Of a stretch of 48,132 nucleotides of DNA, positions 36,187-43,442 are shown piece by piece. The first letter of the stretch is position 1, and each line of letters starts with the position of its first letter. Origin of the DNA: Bacteroidales bacterium (GTDB lineage Bacteria > Bacteroidota > Bacteroidia > Bacteroidales > UBA12077). The stretch lies in the NCBI GenBank assembly GCA_030637515.1, contig DAOWGM010000145.1:1-48132 (forward strand), in the 5' to 3' direction. Made by a program: the position numbers and the translations under genes. The notes beneath the pieces were generated by a model, which worked only from the letters and a program-made list of their open reading frames with translations, was not told where the DNA came from and searched no databases.

Positions 36187-37200
36187 TTGAAACAAATTTC
36201 AAAAAAAGATATAAACGAACTAAAGGAACTTATTGTTCAAGCAAATAATCCCTTAATATTGACTCATTACAATCCAGATGGCGACGCAATGGGTTCATCT
36301 CTTGCGTTTTACCATTATCTTGTTAAAAAAGGGAAAGATCCTGTAATAGTTACACCAAACGATTATCCAGAATTTTTGCATTGGCTACCCGGAAACGATA
36401 AGGTTGTTGTTTATAAAAGAAATAGCGGTACTGTATTAAATGCAATAAAAAATGCTGATGTTATTTTTTCATTAGATTTTAATGATCCAGAGCGCACTGA
36501 GGGTTTAGAAAAATATATAACTGAGGCAAAGGCAACAAAAGTTCTCATTGATCATCATCCTGAACCAACAGATTTTGCTGATCTTGTTTTTTCTGATACC
36601 AGTTATAGCTCAACAGCTGAACTTATTTATAAAATTATTGAAGATCTTAACGATTACGATATTATTGATAGTGATATTGCAGAATGTATTTATACCGGTA
36701 TTATGACTGATACAGGTTCGTTTAATTATAATTCATCAAATCCGGAAACCTATTATGTAGTTTCAAAACTTCTTGAAAAGGGAATTGATAAAGATAAGAT
36801 ACACGATAAAATTTATGACAATTACTCTGCCAATAGGATGCGCTTACTTGGTTATTGTCTGAACAAAAAAATGGAAGTTCTTCCTGAATATGATACTGCC
36901 TTTATTTCAATCAGTAAAGAAGAACAAAAAGAGTTTAATTTTTCTCCAGGTGATTCAGAAGGATTTGTAAATTATCCATTATCTATAAAAGGAATTCGGT
37001 TTACCGCTATTTTTATTGAAAAGGGAAATCATACTAAAATATCATTTAGATCAAAAGGAGATTTTCCGGCAAATGAATTTGCCGAGAAACACTTTAAGGG
37101 TGGTGGACACAGAAACGCTTCAGGAGGTCACTCAGATGAATCTCTTAAAGAAACAATTAAGAAGTTTAAAGAACTTTTACCTCAGTATTTAAAAAAGTAA
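36187..37200 (+). CDS. nrnA: DHH/DHHA1 phosphoesterase, NrnA type
   Basis: Degrades short oligoribonucleotides and/or pAp; 337 residues from the TTG chosen at 36187. The frame could start at ATG 36097 (367 residues), but that leaves 15 nt to ndk and contains a TATCTTTG promoter element; the shorter form begins (L/M)KQISKKDINELKEL, like family members. DHH motifs are THYNPDGDAMGSS, LDFNDPERT, IDHHPEP and MTDTGSF, and the DHHA1 motif is GGGHRNASGG. The stop is immediately followed by the GldI-like gene, so they are co-transcribed. Confidence 0.88.
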   Translation: MKQISKKDINELKELIVQANNPLILTHYNPDGDAMGSSLAFYHYLVKKGKDPVIVTPNDYPEFLHWLPGNDKVVVYKRNSGTVLNAIKNADVIFSLDFNDPERTEGLEKYITEAKATKVLIDHHPEPTDFADLVFSDTSYSSTAELIYKIIEDLNDYDIIDSDIAECIYTGIMTDTGSFNYNSSNPETYYVVSKLLEKGIDKDKIHDKIYDNYSANRMRLLGYCLNKKMEVLPEYDTAFISISKEEQKEFNFSPGDSEGFVNYPLSIKGIRFTAIFIEKGNHTKISFRSKGDFPANEFAEKHFKGGGHRNASGGHSDESLKETIKKFKELLPQYLKK

Positions 37201-37740
37201 ATGATGGTTTGTAAGCGTTTTATAATGAGAAGTTTTATTTTTATCTTTATAATTATTTTCTTTTCTTGTAATAAAGAAAAAAATACTGAAAAAAGATTTG
37301 TAATAAAACATACAAAAGAATCATTACAAGAAGTAAATAAGTTATTAGTTGATAAGGATACAGAAATAATTGAAAATTATATCAAGCGAAGAGACTGGAA
37401 TATGGCAGTCACTGAAACAGGACTGTGGTACGAAATTTATCAACAAGGGAATGGTCCGGAAATTAAAGGAAACGATCAGATAACTTATAATTACAGTGTT
37501 TGGTTATTAGATGGCACTTTATGTTATTCGTCTGATAGTTTGGGAGTAGGATCGTTTGTTGTTGGAAAAGGGAGAGTGGAGTCTGGCTTGGAAGAAGGTG
37601 TTTTAATGCTTAAACGAGGTAGTAAGTCGAGATTTATTTTACCACCACATTTAGCACATGGATTAATTGGCGATGAAAATAGAATACCTGCACGAGCAAC
37701 ATTGATATACGATATAGAAATAGTAGATATACAGAATTAA
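37201..37740 (+). CDS. FKBP-type peptidyl-prolyl isomerase lipoprotein, GldI-like
   Basis: A 179-residue lipoprotein with a short signal peptide and a Cys in the lipobox FFSC. Residues about 75-178 are one FKBP domain (GLWYEIYQQGNGPEI, GRVESGLEEGVLMLKRGSKSRFILPP, IPARATLIYDIEIVDI). Single-FKBP lipoproteins downstream of nrnA are often named GldI, required for gliding motility in flavobacteria; without other gld genes here I call it only GldI-like. The ATG follows the nrnA stop directly, and Met9 is a possible alternative start. Confidence 0.8.
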   Translation: MMVCKRFIMRSFIFIFIIIFFSCNKEKNTEKRFVIKHTKESLQEVNKLLVDKDTEIIENYIKRRDWNMAVTETGLWYEIYQQGNGPEIKGNDQITYNYSVWLLDGTLCYSSDSLGVGSFVVGKGRVESGLEEGVLMLKRGSKSRFILPPHLAHGLIGDENRIPARATLIYDIEIVDIQN

Positions 37741-37750
37741 TACAATTTGC

Positions 37751-38662
37751 ATGATGATTAAAAAAACTTCTCTAATTATTATTGTAATTCTCATGGGCTT
37801 ATACTCATGTAATACTTCAAAATATAAAGGCTATTCAAGAACGAAATCAGGAATTCACTTTAAGTTGATTCAGTTTGGTGAAAGCGCAGAAAAAGCAAAG
37901 CCAGGAGATTATATTACTGTTGATATTTCATATAAAACAATTCTTGACTCAGTATTCTTCGAAGGAAGAAGAAAACTAAAGTTAACAGAACCTGCTTTCT
38001 CTGGATCCATTGATGAATGTTTTTTAATGCTTGCAAAAGACGAAAGAGCATCATTTATTATTTCTGCTGACGATTTCTTTAAGAAAACTATAGAAACAAC
38101 TCTACCGGCATTTATTCAACCTGACGATCCTATGAAAGTTGATGTAGATGTAATTGATATTCAGACTGAACAGGAATATATAATGGAGAAGGAGGCTTTT
38201 TTACATTGGATAGAAGATTTTGGCGATTATGAAAAGGTAATCTTAAGACAGTATATCGATAATGAAGAAGTAGAAATTGAACCTACAGAATCAGGATTAT
38301 TTCATATAATACTTAATGAAGGTAATGACGAGAAAGTATTCCTTGGTGATACTGTTACTGTACATTATGAGGGTAAATTCTTGAATGGTAAGTTTTTTGA
38401 TTCTACAAAAAGGAGAAACTCTCCATTTCAGTTTGTATATGGCAAAAAATGGCAGGTTATTGAAGGGTTAGAAGAAGCTATAGGCAGAATGACTAAAGGA
38501 GAAAAGGCCTTATTTATTATACCTTCACAAATTGGATTTGGAGAGACTGGTTCATCAACTGGAATAATTCCTCCTTATACATCTACCTTGTTCGAAGTTG
38601 AACTGCTGGATGTTATTCCTGGTCCCCGAAAAGAAAATATGGATTTAAACAAATATGATTAA
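37751..38662 (+). CDS. Tandem FKBP-domain lipoprotein
   Basis: A 303-residue lipoprotein with a lipobox Cys in GLYSC. The first FKBP-like domain (about residues 30-140) is degenerate: the usual GxExALxGMKxGxK core is replaced by GSIDECFLMLAKDERASF. The second (about 175-295) looks intact: VTVHYEGKFLNGKFFDST, VIEGLEEAIGRMTKGEKALF and PYTSTLFEVELLDV. It may be a periplasmic or outer-membrane folding factor in which only the second domain is active. It starts 10 nt after the GldI-like gene. Confidence 0.85.
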   Translation: MMIKKTSLIIIVILMGLYSCNTSKYKGYSRTKSGIHFKLIQFGESAEKAKPGDYITVDISYKTILDSVFFEGRRKLKLTEPAFSGSIDECFLMLAKDERASFIISADDFFKKTIETTLPAFIQPDDPMKVDVDVIDIQTEQEYIMEKEAFLHWIEDFGDYEKVILRQYIDNEEVEIEPTESGLFHIILNEGNDEKVFLGDTVTVHYEGKFLNGKFFDSTKRRNSPFQFVYGKKWQVIEGLEEAIGRMTKGEKALFIIPSQIGFGETGSSTGIIPPYTSTLFEVELLDVIPGPRKENMDLNKYD

Positions 38663-38668
38663 AATAAA

Positions 38669-38697
38669 AAAGCCGGAGTAAAATCCGGCTTTCTTTT
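38669..38697. terminator. Bidirectional terminator between convergent genes
   Basis: A 9-bp stem AAAGCCGGA / TCCGGCTTT with a 6-nt loop, A-rich to the left and T-rich to the right, so it can serve both the FKBP gene and the YD-like gene that ends at 38697. Confidence 0.85.
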
Positions 38698-39659
38698 TAA
38701 TAACGTTTATAATCAAATCTGTATTGTATCTTGTAACGATAAAGAGCATAATATACTTCTACTCTTTCAAGAATTCCTTTTTTATCATAAATATAGGTCT
38801 TACTTGAATTCTCATTTGGATTATCATCGTACCACTCTTCTTTAATTAGATTACCCTCTTCATCATATATATAAATATTGCTCACAAAAATTTCTTCTTT
38901 TGGCTCTTCTTTAAGAATCTTAACTAAGTTCCTATTTTGATCATATTGATATTCTTCTCTATATCTAAAATTACCAAGAACATATTTTGTTTTTTCCTGA
39001 ACTAAATTATCCTTGAATGTGTACAGATATTTTTCTTTTACTTCTTCATTAGCATCGTATTCTGTACTTTCTATAATATTATCATTATTATCATATTTAT
39101 TAATAATTTTTCCAATATGATTCTTTTGTTCATCTATTATAGAAATTTCACAAATATTCCCTTTATAATTAAAAACACGATGATGTGCAATATTACCAAA
39201 TACATCTGATCTTTTTATTTCAGTTATTCTGCTTTTATCATCATAACTATATTTAATAATCTGGTAATCTGTACCATTGTATCTTTCTTCTCTTATTTTT
39301 CTCTTCGAATTATCATATGTAATATTTTGTTTAAACATTACCTTTGATTCATCACCCTTATAATTCACATATTCAACCTTGTTATCATCCTGATCATATT
39401 TGTAACTAAGCTTTTGATCAACATTTCCCGACTGATAGTAGATTTCCTCAATTACATTCCCATTATGGTCAAACTTCTTAGTGAAGTTTTTATAACCATC
39501 TCTTTTGGGTTTTCCTTTTACATATTTATGATTCCACTGAACCTGCGACTGTATTCTATTTTTAGAAAGATTCTCTTTCCATTTGGTTTCTCCAGGCTCT
39601 TGACCAAAAACCTGTGCCAGAGAAAAGATAAATAGTATAAAAATTGTAAGTTTTTTCAT
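38697..39659 (-). CDS. Secreted YD-like repeat protein
   Basis: A 320-residue exported protein with a signal peptide (cleavage near VFGQ, residue 20). The rest is a series of about ten short degenerate beta-hairpin repeats of YD type, such as KYDQDDNKVEYVNY, TYDNSKRKIREERY, SYDDKSRITEIKR, KYDNNDNIIESTEY and YIYDEEGNLIKEEWY. YD repeats form the shell of RHS/teneurin proteins, but here there is no RHS core or toxin tip. Similar small proteins of unknown role occur in Bacteroidota. The window shows no partner. Confidence 0.7.
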   Translation of the reverse strand: MKKLTIFILFIFSLAQVFGQEPGETKWKENLSKNRIQSQVQWNHKYVKGKPKRDGYKNFTKKFDHNGNVIEEIYYQSGNVDQKLSYKYDQDDNKVEYVNYKGDESKVMFKQNITYDNSKRKIREERYNGTDYQIIKYSYDDKSRITEIKRSDVFGNIAHHRVFNYKGNICEISIIDEQKNHIGKIINKYDNNDNIIESTEYDANEEVKEKYLYTFKDNLVQEKTKYVLGNFRYREEYQYDQNRNLVKILKEEPKEEIFVSNIYIYDEEGNLIKEEWYDDNPNENSSKTYIYDKKGILERVEVYYALYRYKIQYRFDYKRY

Positions 39660-39981
39660 CTTTATGTTTCAAAGTTTGCTCAGAATTTGTATTCCAAAGT
39701 TACTAAAATAAACAATACTTTATTAATTATAAAATACCATTCAAAAATCGTGCATATTTTTAAACGATTAATATTTAAAATAGTTCTATTTAACAATTAA
39801 TTTAATGTAAATAACTTTAATTTAATTGACTTCACTCATTGTTTGTTATAACTTACTTAATTAAACTATTGAAATGTAAACTGTTAGAAGTCTGATTTAA
39901 AGTGAAGCTGCTCTTTCCGCTTAATAGCAAGTACTATCCAAGAAAATAAATACAGAAATAACAATATAAAATATATATACT
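39660..39981. other. 322-nt AT-rich gap before the repeat-protein array
   Basis: Separates the divergent YD-like gene and the first giant repeat protein. TAACTTTG on the minus strand (39695-39702), 35 nt from the YD-like ATG, is a -7 candidate for that gene. I found no TAnnTTTG element for the plus-strand gene, no hairpin and no coding frame; the rest is plain A/T-rich sequence. Confidence 0.5.
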
Positions 39982-42900
39982 ATGGTACGAAAAGCTGGTA
40001 GTTTCTTTATTGTGCTAATATTATTTTTAATGAGCAGTACAATGTTTGGACAAAATGTAGCCGTAACTGATGATAATAGTTATGTTGCTGATACAACAGC
40101 AATGTTAGATGTTAAATCTGTTACAAAAGGTTTATTAATTCCAAGATTAACAAGCATCCAAAGAACTGATATTATTAATCCTGCAACCGGGTTATTGGTT
40201 TTTGATACTAACGAAACGGCTTTTTATTTCTATGATGGTTCCGCATGGGTAAATTTATCAAAAGGACAAATCTGGACTATAGATTCCGAATATGTTTTAT
40301 TATCGGATACAACTGCAAGAGTTGGAATCGGAACAAATACACCAAACAGCAAGCTGGAAGTAAAGGCTGATGCATCTTTTACAAGTTCTGATACATTATT
40401 CGCTGTGAAGGATAAGGATGGAAATATTGTTTTTGCAGTATTTCCTGACGGAGCTAAAGTTTATGTGAATACCGAATCTAAAGGAACAGTCGGCGGTTTT
40501 GCTGTAAGTGGTCGTTCGCCAACAAAAGCAACTGAGGAGGATTATTTTAAAGTTACGCCTGACAGTACAAGAGTTTGGGTTGTAGAAGACACCACAAAGG
40601 GAAGTGTTGGTGGATTTGCAGTAAGTGGCCGTTCACCCACAAAAGGTATTGTAAACGATTATTTTATATCCACAGCTGACAGTACAAGAATATGGATAAG
40701 AGAAGATTCAACAAAGGGTAGTGTTGGAGGATTTGCAGTAAGCGGCCGTTCACCCACAAAAGGTATTATAAACGATTATTTTATATCAACAGCCGATAGT
40801 ACAAGAATTTATGTAAATGATTCGGTAACTTCAAAGGGAACAGTCGGTGGCTTTGCAGTAAGTGGCCGCTCACCTACAAAAGGCTTGTCTGGAGAATATC
40901 TTGTTGTTACTATGGATAGTACGCGAATCTATGTAAACGATACATCATTAAGCAAAGGTACAGTTGGTGGTTTTGCTGTAAGTGGTCGTAGCCCAACAAA
41001 AGCAGGTTCTACAAAATTCATGGATATGACCAAAGAAAATTATTTTATTGGTCACGCAAGTGGACAAAAAAATATTGATGGTTTGTATAATTCTTTTATG
41101 GGATATGAAAGTGGATTTAATAACACATTAGGAAGTAATAACTCTTTTATTGGTTTCAGAACAGGTTATAATAATCTTTCAGGAAATAATAATACTTTTT
41201 TAGGTGATTCAAGTGGATTTAGTAATACACATGGATTTGGAAATCTATTTGTAGGGAAAAATAGCGGAATGTCGAACTCAACAGGTTATTTAAATTCATT
41301 TATTGGTTATGAAAGCGGATACAATAATCTTGGCGGAGTTCAAAATTCATTTGTGGGAAGTTTTTCTGGATATTCAAATACAGAGGGAGATTATAATTCT
41401 TTTGTTGGTGTATTTACCGGATATAATAATACTGTTGGCAATGGAAATTCATTTGTTGGAATTGAGTCAGGTTATAAAAATGTTGATGGAAACTTTAACT
41501 CATTTTTAGGCTATCAAACCGGATATAATAATATATCGGGAGGAACAAATGTTTTTATTGGTTATCAAAGTGGTTTTCAAAATACAGCAAGTAATAATTC
41601 TTTTATAGGATTTGAAAGTGGTTTTGCTAATACCACCGGGTATTCAAATATTTTTCTTGGTTATATGAGCGGTAGCACGAATACGGAAGGATTTGAAAAT
41701 ATTTTTATAGGTTCTGAAAGCGGTTTTAGTAATGATGATGCAGATTATAACATTTTTATAGGTAATCAGAGTGGTTATTCAAATACTACAGGATCATTTA
41801 ATTCTTTTATAGGCTATCAGGCAGGACAACAAAATACGAGTGGTTTACAAAATGTATTTATTGGACCATTGGCAGGACATCAAAATAAAGAAGGATCATT
41901 TAATGTATTTATTGGTCGAAGTGCAGGAGAAAAAAATAATGCCAATTTTAATGTGTTTTTGGGCTACTTGGCTGGTACTAAAAATACAACAGGAAGTCAG
42001 AATATATTCGTTGGGTACCAATCTGGTTTAAATGATACTACTGGGCATAGTAACTTATTTATGGGATATAGATCGGGTTTTATGAATAGTACCGGTTCCC
42101 GAAATATATTCTTAGGAAATTCTGCTGGTTATGATAATTCTACAGGAATGGATAATGTATTTATCGGCCTTTCAGCAGGTCGCTATAATACAACTGCAAG
42201 TAGAAATGTATGTATTGGATTTTATGCAGGATATGAAAATACAGAAGGGTATGAAAATGTCTTTATAGGCAGTGCTGCTGGACAATCAAATACTTTAGGT
42301 CACAAAAATGTTTTCTTGGGAGATCAGGCAGGGTATAATAATACTGAGGGATCGAATAACCTATTTTTAGGGCATTATACAGGACATAGAAATACCACAG
42401 GCGAAAGCAATATATTTTTAGGTCCACAAACCGGTTTTAATAATATCTCGGGTTTTAATAATGTTTTTATGGGATATTATTCAGGATATAATAATATTTC
42501 GGGGTCTGAAAATATTTTCTTAGGTAATAATTCAGGTTATTCAGATACCAGCGGAGTAAATAATGTTTTTATTGGACAGAAGGCTGGATATCTACATAAA
42601 AGCGGGGAAGGGAATGTATTTTTAGGAAGAAATGCAGGAAATAATAATAAAACCGGTGACCAGAATGTTTGTATAGGTAATTATGCCGGATTTTCAAATT
42701 TAGGTTCAAAAAAACTATATATTGATGTAAATGGTGCGGATTCTACAAATGCACTTATTTTTGGTGATTTTCAATTAAGATATTTAACAATTAATGATGA
42801 ATTGGGTGTCGGTAGAAATCCTGAAACTAATCAATTAGAAATTGAAGGAGAAGCTTCAAAAACTTCGGCTGGTGAATGGTTGGCTAATTCTGATGCCAGA

Positions 42901-43278
42901 ATAAAAACTGATATTCAAGATATAAATAATGCTTGTGATATTGTCATGCAATTGAGACCAGTTAAGTTTAAATATACAGATGAATATCGCCTTATTCATC
43001 AAAGCATTGGTAATAAATACTATTACAATTTTATTGCTCAGGAATATAAAAAAGTTTTCCCTGAATCTGTAAAGGGAAGTGGAGAGTATCTGGAAAATGA
43101 CGAAAAGGAAATACTTCAATTAGATTCTTATAATGCTCAAATTGTCACAATAAAAGCTGTCCAGGAACTTATTGAAGAAAATAAAGAATTAAATAAAAAA
43201 CTTGAAATTCAGGATAAAAGAAATGCTGAGTTAGAAAAACGTTTAGCCGAAATCGAAAAACTTCTAATGGCAAAATAA
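39982..43278 (+). CDS. Giant repeat protein 1 with stalk cassettes, 17-residue repeats and S74 chaperone domain
   Basis: A 1098-residue secreted protein. Order: signal peptide (1-24, MFGQ); head module with MLDVKS, GLLIPRL and GLLVFDTNE (35-90); a link with VGIGTNTPNSKLEV; five stalk cassettes of 39-40 residues (from residue 171), each with GGFAVSGRSPTK; the junction KFMDMTKENYFIGH; about 33 units of 17 residues (353-911); then an S74-type intramolecular chaperone with Ser970 and Lys975 in SDARIK, and a C-terminal coiled coil. S74 domains trimerise phage tail fibres and then cut themselves off. No T9SS C-terminal domain is seen, so export beyond the periplasm is unexplained. A terminator follows. 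Confidence 0.85.
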   Translation: MVRKAGSFFIVLILFLMSSTMFGQNVAVTDDNSYVADTTAMLDVKSVTKGLLIPRLTSIQRTDIINPATGLLVFDTNETAFYFYDGSAWVNLSKGQIWTIDSEYVLLSDTTARVGIGTNTPNSKLEVKADASFTSSDTLFAVKDKDGNIVFAVFPDGAKVYVNTESKGTVGGFAVSGRSPTKATEEDYFKVTPDSTRVWVVEDTTKGSVGGFAVSGRSPTKGIVNDYFISTADSTRIWIREDSTKGSVGGFAVSGRSPTKGIINDYFISTADSTRIYVNDSVTSKGTVGGFAVSGRSPTKGLSGEYLVVTMDSTRIYVNDTSLSKGTVGGFAVSGRSPTKAGSTKFMDMTKENYFIGHASGQKNIDGLYNSFMGYESGFNNTLGSNNSFIGFRTGYNNLSGNNNTFLGDSSGFSNTHGFGNLFVGKNSGMSNSTGYLNSFIGYESGYNNLGGVQNSFVGSFSGYSNTEGDYNSFVGVFTGYNNTVGNGNSFVGIESGYKNVDGNFNSFLGYQTGYNNISGGTNVFIGYQSGFQNTASNNSFIGFESGFANTTGYSNIFLGYMSGSTNTEGFENIFIGSESGFSNDDADYNIFIGNQSGYSNTTGSFNSFIGYQAGQQNTSGLQNVFIGPLAGHQNKEGSFNVFIGRSAGEKNNANFNVFLGYLAGTKNTTGSQNIFVGYQSGLNDTTGHSNLFMGYRSGFMNSTGSRNIFLGNSAGYDNSTGMDNVFIGLSAGRYNTTASRNVCIGFYAGYENTEGYENVFIGSAAGQSNTLGHKNVFLGDQAGYNNTEGSNNLFLGHYTGHRNTTGESNIFLGPQTGFNNISGFNNVFMGYYSGYNNISGSENIFLGNNSGYSDTSGVNNVFIGQKAGYLHKSGEGNVFLGRNAGNNNKTGDQNVCIGNYAGFSNLGSKKLYIDVNGADSTNALIFGDFQLRYLTINDELGVGRNPETNQLEIEGEASKTSAGEWLANSDARIKTDIQDINNACDIVMQLRPVKFKYTDEYRLIHQSIGNKYYYNFIAQEYKKVFPESVKGSGEYLENDEKEILQLDSYNAQIVTIKAVQELIEENKELNKKLEIQDKRNAELEKRLAEIEKLLMAK
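40492..41001 (+). repeat. Five GGFAVSGRSPTK cassettes in giant protein 1
   Basis: The motif starts at 40492, 40609, 40726, 40846 and 40966, spacings of 117, 117, 120 and 120 nt. Between motifs lies a body of the type DYF-x-x-T-x-DSTRIYV. The 12 residues are identical in all five; codons differ, for example the Ser before Pro is TCG, TCA, TCA, TCA and AGC. Cassettes 2 and 3 are also nearly identical in their bodies. Confidence 0.92.
41038..42714 (+). repeat. About 33 tandem 17-residue repeats in giant protein 1
   Basis: 51-nt coding units with pattern N-x-F-(I/V/L/M)-G-x-x-(S/A/T)-G-x-x-N-x-x-G-x-x, starting at NYFIGHASGQ and ending near NVCIGNYAGF. By hand I count 33; two units have 16 residues (around residues 523 and 641). 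The regular Asn and Gly positions suggest a stacked beta-solenoid or a trimeric beta-roll similar in idea to YadA heads (whose unit is 14 residues). Confidence 0.88.
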
Positions 43279-43294
43279 AATTTATTGCTTTATA

Positions 43295-43333
43295 AGAACC
43301 TGTTACCGTCTTAAATACCTAACAGGTTTTTTT
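43295..43333 (+). terminator. Rho-independent terminator between giant genes 1 and 2
   Basis: Stem AACCTGTTA / TAACAGGTT (9 bp) with a 14-nt loop, then seven T. Gene 2 is therefore likely to have its own promoter in 43334-43442; TTTG at 43383-43386 and a weak TACCTTAT at 43407-43414 are the only candidates I see. Confidence 0.8.
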
Positions 43334-43442
43334 ATATACGAAGTTCAATCTTTTCATACCTGATTTGATTTTCATTCGTCAATTTGAATTGACTCTTAGA
43401 GTTTTATACCTTATATTACTTTTTTCATTAAAATTTTATATC

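Noticed and set aside
41038..42714. 51-nt periodicity that could be taken for a CRISPR-like or tandem DNA repeat
   Set aside because: The units are imperfect in DNA but regular in protein and lie in one long open frame; there are no constant repeats with unique spacers.
43365..43442. Upstream TTG start for giant protein 2
   Set aside because: The added 26 residues precede a complete signal peptide starting at ATG 43443.
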